In this document: positions 35,064 to 44,902 of the stretch, in pieces
How the letters are laid out: each line of letters begins with the position of its first letter
Position numbering within the stretch: position 1 is the stretch's first letter
Origin: Neoarius graeffei
Lineage: Eukaryota > Chordata > Actinopteri > Siluriformes > Ariidae
Assembly: GCF_027579695.1 (NCBI RefSeq)
Contig: NC_083577.1
Coordinates: forward strand, 59,210,241 to 59,274,240
Length of the DNA: 64,000 bases
Direction: 5' to 3'
The notes under the pieces: model-generated
What the model was told of the DNA's origin: nothing
The model's database searches: none
Seen by the model: the letters and a program-made list of their open reading frames with translations, nothing else
Position numbers and translations under genes: made by a program

Positions 35064-38008
35064 CCGGGATTTCGGGATTTAATGACATGCTTAGTAAAGA
35101 GTGGGTCCTGCCATTTAACAGGGGGAGGGCCCGGTGTCGCTTTGGCGGGAGCAGCTGTCACAGAGCCGTCTACGTCATCTCCACGTCAGAGTGAGGAGCC
35201 ACCGGCCCCTCCTCTCTCTATTGGGGAATCCCTCGCAGATTTCCCATTAGAGCAGTCGCGAGACGAGACTCTGTGACATGCATTTGACCAAGTGAGAGTA
35301 ATCGATGGTCAAACGCTCCAGCCGAACGCCACCCCGTTCTTCCCCTACTTCGTGATTGTGAAGGATAGGTTATACTGAGTGACGCAGGACACTCAAACTA
35401 AAGAGCGAGTCACGCAACTTTTAATTCCAAAGAGCCGCCGGGAATTGGTATTCCAGGTGGCTCACTTTAATCCAATGGCTGGACACTTAGGGCAGGATAA
35501 GACACTAGCCCGAATAATGGCCCGATTCTATTGGCTGGGGATTCGCGGCGATGTTCATAGGTGGTGTACGGCGTGCCGCGAATGCCAGTTAGTAAATCCA
35601 GTGGCCATTCCAAAAGCGCCTTTGCGCCCTCTACCATTAATTGAGACCCCGTTCGAAAGGATTGGGATGGATCTCATCGGGCCATTAGATTGGTCAGCAC
35701 GAGGGTACCACTTTATATTAGTTCTGGTGGACTATGCAACGCGATACCTGGAAGCAGTGCCTCTGCGCAATATCTCAGCACGCAGTATTGCAGAGGCGCT
35801 CTTCCGCGTTATCTCCCGAGTTGGAATCCCGAAAGAGATTCTGACTGATCAAGGCACCACATTTATGTCACGGACACTGCGCGAACTGTATGGGTTATTG
35901 GGGATTAAGCCGATCCGCACCAGCGTGTATCACCCACAAACGGACGGTTTAGTGGAACGGTTCAATCGCACCCTCAAGAATATCATTAAAAAATTCGTAA
36001 GTGAGAACGCACGTAATTGGGATAAGTGGCTCGAGCCCTTGTTGTTTTCAGTGCGAGAGGTCCCCCAAGCCTCCACGGGGTTCTCCCCGTTCGAATTATT
36101 ATATGGGCGTAAGCCACGCAGCATTCTAGATGTGCTGCGGGAAAATTGGGAGGAGGGACCTTCACAAAGTAAGAACGAAATTCAATACGTTATGGACCTG
36201 CGCGCAAAACTCCACACGCTCACCCACCTAACCCAGGAGAATTTGCGGCAGGCCCAAGAACGGCAAGCCCGCCTGTACAACAAGGGTACGCGCCTTAGAG
36301 AGTTCACACCGGGAGATAAGGTACTCGTACTGTTGCCCACATCGAGCTCCAAATTGATCGCCAAGTGGCAAGGACCCTTTGAGGTCACACGGCGAGTCGG
36401 GGACGTCGACAATGAGGTGAAGCGAACGGACAGGGGTGGGGCGCTACAGATTTACCACCTCAATCTGCTTAAACTCTGGAATGAGGAGGTCCCTGTGGTG
36501 TTGGTGTCGGTGGTTCCGGAGAAGGCAGAGCTGGGGCCGGAGGTTCAAAAAGGGGCATTGGCATCACGTACCTCTCCGGTCCCCTGTGGAGACCACCTCT
36601 CCCTGACCCAACTCACGGAGGTCGCCCAGTTGCAGACCGAGTTTTCGGATGTGTTCTCGCCCCTGCCCGGTCGCACTAACCTCATAGAGCACCACATAGA
36701 GATGCCCCCGGGGGTGGTAGTGCGTAGCCGCCCTTACAGGCTACTCGAACACAAAAAAAAGGTGGTTCGGGAAGAACTTGAGACCATGCTCGAAATGGGC
36801 ATCATCGAGGAGTCCCACAGTGACTGGAGCAGCCCGGTGGTCTTGGTACCCAAGGCCGACGGGTCGGTCCGGTTCTGTGTGGACTATAGAAAAGTCAACG
36901 CGGTGTCTAAATTCAACGCGTACCTAATGCCTCGTATTGATGAGTTGCTCGATCGACTCGGCACGGCTTGCTTTTATTTGACACTGGATTTGATGAAGGG
37001 ATATTGGCAGATCCCCTTGACTCCACTATCCTGATAAAAAATGGCCTTTTCCACACCGTTTGGATTACACCAATTCGTCACACTTCCTTTTGGGCTGTTT
37101 GGGGCGCCCGCTACATTTCAGCGGCTGATGGACAGGGTCCTCCGCCCCCACGCCACGTATGCGGCCGCTTACCTAGATGACATCATCATCTATAGTAATG
37201 ACTGGCCGAGGCACCTCGAACATCTGACGGCTGCCCTTAGGTCGCTGAGGCGAGCGGGGCTCACAGCCAACCCAAAGAAGTGTGCGATTGGGCGGGTGGA
37301 AGTACGGTATCTGGGCTTCCACTTGGGCAACGGGCAGGTGCATCCCCAAATTAATAAGACGGCAGCAATTGCAGCCTGCCCAAGACCAAAAAGGGGGTGA
37401 GACAGTTCCTGGGGCTGGCTGGCTATTACCGTAGGTTTATACCTAATTATTCGGACGTCACCAGCCCGCTGACTGATCTGACTAAAAAGGGGGCACCAGA
37501 TCCGGTCCAGTGGACGGAGCAATGCCAGCGGGCTTTCTCTGAGGTAAAGCCTGCACTGTGTGGAGGGCCGCTTTTACACTCCCCTGACTTCTCTCTCCCC
37601 TTTATGTTGCAGACGGATGCGTCGGACAGAGGGCTGGGGGTGGTTTTGTCCCAGGAGGTGGAGGGGGAGGACCGCCCAGTCTTGTACATCAGCAGGAAGC
37701 TGTCGGTGCGTGAGGGGCGCTACAGCACCATAGAGAAAGAGTGTTTGGCAATCAAGTAGGCGGTCCTCGCCCTCCGCTACTACCTGCTGGGACGCCCTTT
37801 CACCCTCTGTTCGGACCACGCGCCCCTCCAGTGGCTCCACCGCATGAAGGATGCCAACGCGCAGCTCACCCGTTGGTATCTGGCACTCCAACCCTTTAAT
37901 TTCAAGGTGGTCCACAGGCCGGGGGCGCAGATGGTCGTGGCGGACTTCCTCTCCCGTCAAGGGGGGGGGGGGGGAGTCGGCTGCAGGCCGGACAGCCGCC
38001 CGGCCTGA
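35064..38008 (+). pseudogene. pol (integrase, RT, RNase H) of the gypsy element, with stops
   Basis: After TGA codons at 35274 and 35376, the integrase runs from about 35430 with an H2C2 zinc region (HFNPMAGHLGQ to CTACRECQ) and the DDE triad in GMDLIGP, LTDQGTTF and DGLVERFNRT. A chromodomain-free tail follows with LRQAQERQARLYN and GPFEVTRRVG. RT starts at about 36620 (FSDVFSPLPGRTN, FCVDYRKVNAV, LTLDLMKGYWQIPL). It is broken by TGA-TAA at 37032-37037 and continues to YLDDIIIYS (about 37173). A frameshift near 37390 precedes QFLGLAGYYRRFIPNY and RNase H (LQTDASDRGLGVVLS, then TAG at 37757, then CSDHAPLQWLHRM). Integrase lies before RT. Confidence 0.92.
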
Positions 38009-38025
38009 GTCGGGCGGTGGGGGTA

Positions 38026-38339
38026 TGTGGCAGCGGGGGCATGGTCAGGGGGGCTCCTGTGACAGGAGGGCGGAGTCAGGGAAGGTAAGTGGCAGAATCA
38101 CTACACCTGAGAGCAATTAACCTGTGTTTGTGTGTCTTCCCAGTGACTGCGCCCTATTTAAAGAGGGAGAGCAGAGAGCAGAGGAGCTCATCCCCGAACC
38201 AGACGCCGGTTGTGTGTGTGTGTCTGTGTTAGTCACTGGATATTGTTAGACTGAAAAGTGTGGCAATAAAGCCTAGTTGTAAACCTGATCTCTGTCCTGC
38301 CATCCTCTGTGCTCCACCCACTCATATAGAACTGCTACA
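38026..38339 (+). repeat. 3' LTR of the gypsy element
   Basis: TGTGGCAGCGG to CTGCTACA, 314 bp, preceded by the purine-rich GGGCGGTGGGGGTA (polypurine tract candidate) and, further up, a run of about 15 G at 37961. Followed by the GTCAG duplication and the resumed LINE. Confidence 0.95.
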
Positions 38340-39032
38340 GTCAGCTTATTTCCATCTACGTAATATCTCACGCCTGCACCCGTCCCTCACACCCAACAGT
38401 ACCGCTATCCTGGTCCACACCCTGGTTACATCCCGCCTTGACTATTGTAACTCCCTTCTTTTTGGTTTATCTGACAAGTCCATCCATAAACTGCAACTGG
38501 TTCAAAACTCTGCCGCCAGAATTATTTTCAGAACCCCCTCCTACAGTCATATCACACCTGTCCTGCAGCAACTCCATTGGCTTCCTATCAAATTTTGCAT
38601 CATCTATAAAATCCTACTTTTTACCTTCAAGGCCATCAACACCCTCACCCTCCCAGTACCTTACTGAGCTCCTCCACACCAACATACCCAGCTGTACTCT
38701 CAGGTCCTCCTCCTCCATCCAACTCACCCTCCCACTTGCTCGCTTGTCCACCATGGGGTCGAGAGCCTTCAGCCGCTCAGCCCCCCACCTCTGGAACTCC
38801 CTGCCACAGAACATACTGATTCCATCATCTCCTTCAAATCTTGCCTCAAAACCCACCTTTTCCGACAAGCATAGTCCCTTTTAATCTGGGACTGGAATGA
38901 CCCTACCGTTGCACTTTATTTCTGTTTTTATTATGTTTTGCACTATTTTGATTTTTTCATTTTATCGATTGCTTTTATTATTGTCTTTGTATGGTGACCT
39001 TGAGTGTCCTGAAAGGCACCTATAAATAAAAT

Positions 39033-39067
<35 letters not shown>

Positions 39068-39444
39068 AACAAATACATTAAGAAGGTAAAAATTGCACTA
39101 ATTACCTTTTGATGAGGCATACCTGTTAATTGAAAAGCATTCCAGGGCCCTGTACTACGAAGCGGGTTTTCTGGCTTACCAGGGTAACTTCGAGAGTAAC
39201 TTGATCACGTGCAGCGTAACTTCCCGATTAACCCATACTACGAAGGTTGGCTATGTTCAAACCGAGGTATGCTGCCATGGCAATTTATGCTGCATCTCAA
39301 ACCTGCTCGTCTCAGGTTATGTTCTTGGTTAACCCGAGGTTTCCGATTAACCACACCCTTTTTAAACACCACCTCTCCACCGACATTTCCTCTAGAGACA
39401 ATGCCAGCGTACCTGGATGACCCGTGCGATATCAGAGCGCAGAT

Positions 39445-40388
39445 TAGAGATGGGATTTATGGCTCTTTGATGGGATCCGCATCTTTGTGATCCGTTCTTT
39501 GAAAAGAGCCGTTCAAAAGACTGGCTCATTTGGCTCTTTTTAAATATTTATTCAGTTTTAAGAAGACAGCGTCTAAAGAAGCCAGATCCCTCTGCTTAGA
39601 CAGTGACATCAATATTTCTGGAAATACCTTTTATATAAAGCAACCTAGACTTACATTATTGTAACCCCTAAACGCTCATAAATAACCATTAAAAAACAAT
39701 GAGGGCTTCAATGAATGTCCATGCAGAACGGCTTTTCTGTAAAAAAAAAAAAAAGAACCCACTCAAGAACATAGTTACCAAGAAGGCAAGAATATTTTAT
39801 AGAAAAACACTTGTTTTACAAAAATATTTAAGTCTGAGATACAAAATAGATACAACTACAATAAATATAACACAAGAACTAGTTATCACACAAGAACATT
39901 TTAATAGAAAAAACCAAACTTTCTATATTAAAAATATTGAAATTGTAACAAAAATAGATACAACTAAACAGTCAGATAAATAGATAAAGTTATAACAAGA
40001 ACACAAGATTATTTTAATAGGAAAAAACAAACTATTAATGCAAAAAATATATTATTATTAGAAAAATAGATACTAGACAAACAGATAAATAAATAAAATA
40101 CACAAAAATAGAACAAACAAAATGACGATAGAATAAATTAAATGAACGTCCATGCAAAGTAGTTTTCCCACAATATTATCATTAATATCACACAACAACA
40201 TTATAAACTATATACAAAACAATTTGAACTATTAGGCAAACAGATAAAACTTGAATAAATAAAAGGCAAATGCTGTTTAGCCTACTTCTTGTCCTTGGGC
40301 AAAAGCTTTTTCATCTGAAACACAGTACAGAAAAAGAACGACAGAAAGAACGGCTCCCCCAGCTCGAGACTCGAGAGTCACAACACTA
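39445..40388. mobile_element. hAT-type non-autonomous element
   Basis: Ends TAGAGATGGG and CACAACACTA, with an exact 8 bp target duplication GCGCAGAT (39437-39444 and 40389-40396), the hAT hallmark. Left part has GGCTCTTTGATGGGATCCGC and GAGCCGTTCAAAAGACTGG; right part has AGAACGGCTCCCCCAGC. The core is AT-rich with no transposase. Removing it restores the Harbinger transposase frame exactly. Confidence 0.88.
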
Positions 40389-40637
40389 GCGCAGATTGTG
40401 AGGGGCTCTCTCCGGAGGGCAAGGGTATTTAGAGACCGCCAGAATCCGCTGGCATACCCAGACGATGTTCTTCATGAACGATATAGATTCTCAGCTGAGG
40501 GAATTCGTTACCTTTGCCAGCTGATCGAGGCAGACGTCTGCAATGTAACCCGCCGAAGCCAGGCCCTCACAATCGAGCAAATTATGTGCTTGTCATTGCG
40601 TTACTTTGCCAGTGGACAATATATGTATTCCATCGGC

Positions 40638-41325
40638 ATACATGTCAACCTTTGGTCAATCAAACCTGTATAACCAACCTCCAAAATCCGTATTTCCCTT
40701 ATAAAGTCCGTATAAGATGCAAATTAAAATAATTTACCTAAAATTTGAATGATAATTAGCAATGATATATCCCAGTTACTTTTTATTCAATATTAATAAC
40801 AATAAACCTTCAGAATGAATACAAAGTATTTTTCCAGTCTCACCTGTGAAGGGTAATCCCATGTGATCTCGTTTGGATGGTAAACCTGTTGGTACAGTTA
40901 AACGCAGCACGTGAATGAGGCATCTTTATTCTCGGCTACTGTATACCAGAGACGGTTGAAGAATCTCCACTTTGTCCCATCCAATATGGCGGCAAGGATG
41001 ATGTATGATTCTACGCAGAAGGCGGCGTCTATGTTTATATGTCTATGACTTCCCGGTTGGCGGGATTCTCGCAATGCGGTGTGCGCGTGATCAAAAGTGG
41101 AACGAAGTCTCGCTACCACAAGATAACGCACGATTTCATAAGACTCTTTACTGGCTGTCTGTGGTGTACAGTACGTTTATCATCGTGGGAATTGATTATA
41201 GCTCTAAATAAATATTGAAGTTTTTTTTTAAAGAATCCGTATAACTTTATTTATATGCCCGTATACTACGTTTATTGAATCAAATCCGTATAAAATACGG
41301 ACATTCCGTATAGGTTGACATGTAT
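40638..41325. mobile_element. Element with TIR (AT)ACATGTCAACCT, probably P-like
   Basis: Left end ATACATGTCAACCTTTGGTC and right end CCGTATAGGTTGACATGTAT are inverted. Flanks TCGGCATA and TATGCATA could be an imperfect 8 bp duplication. Internal CCGTAT/ATACGG motifs recur near both ends. It contains on the minus strand a THAP-exon fragment (40844-41047) related to the P-like element at 43965. It interrupts the Harbinger transposase after YMYSIG. Confidence 0.6.
40844..41047 (-). pseudogene. Fragment of a P-like element with a THAP exon, first Cys lost
   Basis: Reverse strand: the end CATAGACATATAAACATAGA (right side, 41047 down) is the terminal repeat of the element at 43965. Downstream, an ATG at 40923 begins MPHSRAAFNCTNRFT, with Arg replacing the first zinc-binding Cys, and the exon ends at a GT donor (40843). 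No matching second terminal repeat is found, so the piece is truncated. Confidence 0.65.
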
Positions 41326-41682
41326 GCATAGGTGATGCTGAAAACCTCAGTAAGAACACTGTATGTCGTATGATTCGCAAAGTGGTACTTGCCCTAACCA
41401 AACTGATGAATGCATTTGTCGTGTTCCCTGGGCATTTAACCGCACTTCAGATCAAAGAAGGGTTTTATGCAATCGCAGGTAATTACTAATATCAAATTGT
41501 GTCTGTTTGCCTACTCTCATAGAGACAATTGTGACTGACAATTGATAAGACTAACAAAATATACAGGTTTCCCAAGAGTAATAGGAGCCATTGACTGCAC
41601 TCACATCCCAATCCGTGCACCCCTGGGAGAGCATGAGGGGGATTATGTGAATAGAAAATCCTTCCATAGCATCAACGTACAG

Positions 41683-42265
41683 GTAAAAGGTCTACTTCAT
41701 ATAGGGCCACATTCAAATAGGTCATGTCCATACCTCAAATCAACCTGTCAGTACTGGTCCCATTTTGCATTAGGTGATGTCAATTTTTCAAGCAGTAACA
41801 CAAAATAAAGAAAAGCCAAAATCACCACTCATTCCTACTGTATTTATTTATTCAAGTTCTCCCGTTCCTGAAAAGAAAAGACAGAAAAGCCAAATGAATG
41901 CTTGCTTGCACGCGCACATATACACACACACACCATTATGAATGATGTTTTTATATTTCATTTTCACCTGTTGCCAGGTGCGTTTGGCACTGCTGTTGCC
42001 TCTGAAATGTTCACAGGACATACACCAACTTAGTCAAAGGGACTGAACAGTCAGTCATCCTAATTCATGTGACCCTGTGCACATATCAGCTTAAGTAGGC
42101 TACTCCATGAATTTACCATACCAAATTTTATTCAGGATTTTTCGGACATTAAACAAGCTATATATGACTGGGGCCACGTCGAAGGACCATTTTCTGTGAC
42201 TTGTGATTGATCATGAAGCTTTCTCTCATCCTATACTTCTGTTCTGGAACATGTAGAAGGGAGAA
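41683..42265. other. Harbinger interior without recognised gene
   Basis: Between the last transposase exon and the Myb-like exon. Includes a CACACACAC stretch near 41925 and no visible catalytic exon, indicating an internal deletion. Confidence 0.4.
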
Positions 42266-42274
42266 TGTACTTAC

Positions 42275-42429
42275 GCATTTACTCGATCGGCAATTCGTTG
42301 CCAACATGCTTGCCGCTCCTTATTGGCAGCCGCTGTGTTAGATTTTGCTCTTAATGTTGTTTTGAACTCCTCGTAGCTTTGCATTATGACAGCGCATTCT
42401 TCCTCCGTGAAGTACGGCGACTGTGCCAT
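42275..42429 (-). CDS. Harbinger Myb/SANT-like DNA-binding protein, first exon
   Basis: Reverse-strand ATG at 42429 gives MAQSPYFTEEECAVIMQSYE, then EFKTTLRAKSN and QACWQRIADRVNA, with a GTAAGT donor right after. The spaced aromatic residues and the ERQACWQRIADRVN helix are typical of the Myb/SANT-like domain of Harbinger accessory proteins (NAIF1/MSANTD type), which bring the transposase to the nucleus and terminal repeats. Later exons are not visible. Too short to appear as a long ORF. Confidence 0.75.
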
Positions 42430-42910
42430 TGTGAACAGTGGTGATTTGCGCTGATAACCTCCCCTTTCATGTGAATGTGCATTAACCCTGATTAGGTTAA
42501 CACAGGTTCAACAAATCAACTTCATAACTGGTGTCGTAGTACCGTTTAACCCCAAACAAGATAACCAGGTTTTGTCAACCCCGGTTTAGCGGGGGAACCC
42601 TGGGTTACTTCTGGGTAGGTTGACCTCCGTTTGTAGTACAGGGCCCAGGTGAATACCTCATGAAGCTGGTTAAGATAATGCCAATAGTGTGCAAAGTGTC
42701 ATCGAGGGAAACGGTGGCTACTTTGAAGAATCTAAAATATGAAAAAAATTAACTTTTTTTGTTTGCCACATTATTCAGTATTAGGGCTGTCAAAGTTAAC
42801 GCGATCTCAATTTATCGCGATTAAAAAAAATAGTGCCGTTAACGCAAATTCTAATTTGGCCCTGCGAGTCACCCGTAGTTCCTGTTGAGGCTTGTCACGC
42901 GCTGCTTCTA

Positions 42911-43935
42911 TAGACCCCTTTCACATGACGTCACCGCGCCGCGAGATTTTGTTAGGCGCCATATTGGAAGACCAAGTACATGCACTCACAATATAAAACA
43001 AAGTACGAGCGAGAGTAAAGTGACACGATGGATGATAATTCGGGTTATGTGAGTACATTACCAGCTGCAGAAAGGGCACGGTATGTGGAGAAACTGGCTG
43101 TGATTGATGGGTTTGACCCATATGATAAGACTCGCGGCAAGGGAGAATGGAAACATAAGGAGGACCGGACACCAATTCTGCCATCTGTTTGCTACCCAGA
43201 CATTGTAAACTATTTGTTGTTTACACCCAGTGCCTACACTCAGTGTTCGAACTATGCCGATATTTTCGGGGGGTCCCTTTTTCCCTTGGGGGGTGCTTGC
43301 GCTTGTCTCGGAGCGCGGATCTCCAAACACATGAGAAGCCTATTTTACGCACATATCGCGCGGACTCCACACCTCCACACACGCATCACGTCTGAAGTCA
43401 TAACTCATCAGGGGAAATCGTGTCCACATTGGCATGTTCAAAAAACAACCTCGCGTCAACAATGATACCACACGCAAGAAAAAAAACAAACAGTCAGGCT
43501 ACTCAACAACCAACCTGGCAGCAGCGAGCAAGCCCCAAACCATCCTAAATTATTATTATTATTAAATTGTAGAAGTCTGGGAGGCTTGCTCCTCATACAG
43601 TTATCAACTTGGGGCCAATTTAGCATGTTTTAAATCTGAATTTCTTGCGTTTGCTTACCTCAAAGTGTCCGCAGATCATGCACAGACTTATCCATTATAT
43701 CCACAGTTTTTTGCCAAGTCTCACACAGGTTTCTTTCAAGTCTACTGTTGGGCCAATAAATCATAAATAAAACAGCTCAGATTTATTTGTTTAAGTCGTT
43801 TGCCACTCCACTTTATTCTCGTGGGTTCACATACCGCTGCTGTTATTTCCCCCTAATCACGAGTTTGTTGGTCTTCCAAAATGGCGCAGGGTCTGTTTAC
43901 TTCCGGTTACGGGTGACGTCAGTGAAAGGGGTCTA
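42911..43935 (+). mobile_element. TA-target DNA transposon with TIR TAGACCCCTTTCAC
   Basis: Left end TAGACCCCTTTCACATGACG and right end ACGTCAGTGAAAGGGGTCTA are inverted, flanked by TA (42909-42910 and 43936-43937). Removing it restores GCTTCTAAGAGT of the hAT host. Carries one ORF (43028). A two-base TA target with an accessory ORF could suit an ISL2EU-type element; superfamily is not proven. Confidence 0.8.
43028..43465 (+). CDS. Transposon-encoded ORF, N-terminus like YqaJ-family accessory proteins
   Basis: 145 codons. The first 70 residues (AERARYVEKLAVIDGFDPYD, GEWKHKEDRTPILPSVCYPD, IVNYLLFTPSAYT) resemble the start of fish transposon proteins that carry a YqaJ-type nuclease further on. 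From about residue 72 the sequence changes character and no nuclease motifs are visible, so the gene is truncated or spliced here. The resemblance is from memory, moderate at best. Confidence 0.4.
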   Translation: MDDNSGYVSTLPAAERARYVEKLAVIDGFDPYDKTRGKGEWKHKEDRTPILPSVCYPDIVNYLLFTPSAYTQCSNYADIFGGSLFPLGGACACLGARISKHMRSLFYAHIARTPHLHTRITSEVITHQGKSCPHWHVQKTTSRQQ

Positions 43936-43964
43936 TAAGAGTAAGTGTGAGTGACGGAGAAAGG

Positions 43965-44902
43965 CATAGACATATAAACATGGACGCCGCCTTCTGCGTA
44001 GAATCATACGTCATCCTCGCTGCCATGTTGGATGTGGCAAAGTGGAGATTCTTCAACCGTCTCTGGTATAGCGTCTAGACAGTAGCTGAGAATAAAGATG
44101 CCTCATTCATGTGCTGCGTTTAACTGTACCAACAGGTTTACCGTCCAAACGAGATCACATGGGATTACCTTTCACAGGTGAGACTGGAAAAATACTTTTC
44201 AATACTGTTTCTTCAGTCTTCAGTTTCCCAGCTCATCTCCACCGGGTAGGTGTAGAGTTATAAGCAGTGAGAATTAGATAATACAGTGCCACACTATGAT
44301 GAATGTTTTTAACCTTTCTGAATGTGAAGGAATAAGTGATGTATTTTGTTTTGGTATGACATTAGAACCTGGCCGAACTCAGTTTGGCGGTCATTCAGCT
44401 CACTTTATTCAACGAGAGTAGGTCTGTGTGGTGACTCAATAAATAAAGCAGTACATTTTTATTTTCATTCACTATTTCCAGTTTTTCCACTATTTCCATC
44501 ATTTATCATATTCAGTCTTGTAGGTTGGTTATTGTGGCCTCAGGTTTTGGTAGCTTGCTACGGTATGCTGACTGATTAGCTTACCTGAGCTATCTATCGC
44601 GTATCTGTCGCTAGTTTGCAGTGTACAGGGTATTTCGCACACTATTTATAACCATCACATTAAAAGTTATATATGTTGTTTTGATGCCTGTTTGTTTCCC
44701 AAATATATACATGTGTGTCTTAATGGGTGAATAAAAGGCATCGAGTTAAATATTATTGTAGAAAGGGGCTTTATGAAGTTCAGTCCATTTACTTGCATTG
44801 GTTTACGGGAAAGATTTGCTACATCCAATATGGCGGACACTCTGACGTATCCCAGCAACGGGCCACCAGGCTCAATGCGGCGTCTATGTTTATATGTCTA
44901 TG
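43965..44902 (+). mobile_element. P-element-like transposon with THAP exon
   Basis: Inverted ends CATAGACATATAAACATGGA and TATGTTTATATGTCTATG, with an exact 8 bp target duplication GAGAAAGG (43957-43964 and 44903-44910). Ends beginning CAT, an 8 bp target and a THAP-type zinc finger together point to the P superfamily. About 0.94 kb, so only a start exon remains: a non-autonomous derivative. A related fragment is at 40844-41047. Confidence 0.75.
44098..44177 (+). CDS. THAP zinc-finger exon of the P-like element
   Basis: ATG at 44098 gives MPHSCAAFNCTNRFTVQTRS then HGITFHR, ending at CAG/GTGAGA (donor 44178). The C-x4-C start followed by GITFHR is the N-terminal half of the C2CH THAP DNA-binding domain. 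The remaining exon with the Cys-x2-His pair is not visible in the element. Confidence 0.7.

Larger units (their letters stand above)
33407..38339 (+). mobile_element. Ty3/gypsy LTR retrotransposon with integrase upstream of RT (Gmr1-like order)
   Basis: Two 314 bp LTRs bound a 4.3 kb interior with PBS, gag, protease, integrase, RT and RNase H in that order. GTCAG is duplicated at 33402-33406 and 38340-38344 inside the L2-type LINE. Most Ty3/gypsy elements place integrase after RNase H; the order seen here is the copia-like arrangement reported for Gmr1-type gypsy elements of fish and other deuterostomes. Stops and two frameshifts make it inactive. The region is more GC-rich than the surrounding DNA. 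Confidence 0.93.
32955..39069 (+). mobile_element. L2-type LINE, 5'-truncated, split by a gypsy element
   Basis: Before the gypsy insertion: [17 protein letters not shown] sequence near 33005, [13 protein letters not shown] (RT active site, about 33100), [14 protein letters not shown] and [17 protein letters not shown]. After it: [32 protein letters not shown] and [14 protein letters not shown], ending at about 38880. The 3' UTR has CACCTATAAATAAAATG and a long (ATT)n tail at 39026-39065. CAAATA on both sides (32949-32954 and 39070-39075) is the likely target duplication. Confidence 0.85.
39401..41682 (+). pseudogene. Harbinger transposase, split by two transposons and 3'-deleted
   Basis: Starts MPAYLDDPCDIRAQI at 39401 and is cut by an hAT element (39445-40388). 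It resumes at about 40397 with VRGSLRRARVFRDRQNPLAY, ERYRFSAEGIRYLCQLIEAD and IMCLSLRYFASGQYMYSIG, and is then cut again at about 40638. It resumes near 41331 with GDAENLSKNTVCRMIRKVV and KEGFYAIAG, ending at a GT donor (41479). The second exon (41567-41682) has [18 protein letters not shown], containing the first catalytic Asp, and [13 protein letters not shown], again followed by a GT donor. The frame is intact between the insertions. Exons with the remaining catalytic residues are absent. Confidence 0.88.
39147..42644 (+). mobile_element. Harbinger-type transposon with two gene remnants
   Basis: Inverted ends GCCCTGTACTACGAAGC and TTTGTAGTACAGGGC, with CCAGG on both outer sides (39142-39146 and 42645-42649; the exact TIR/duplication limit is ambiguous because GGGCCC is palindromic). 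It carries a transposase gene on the plus strand and a Myb/SANT-like exon on the minus strand, the two-gene set of Harbinger elements. It is interrupted by an hAT element and a P-like element, and lacks later transposase exons. Confidence 0.88.

Noticed and set aside
43570..43935. YqaJ nuclease domain in the TA-target element
   Set aside because: No nuclease motifs are visible after the N-terminal region, so only the N-terminal resemblance is reported.
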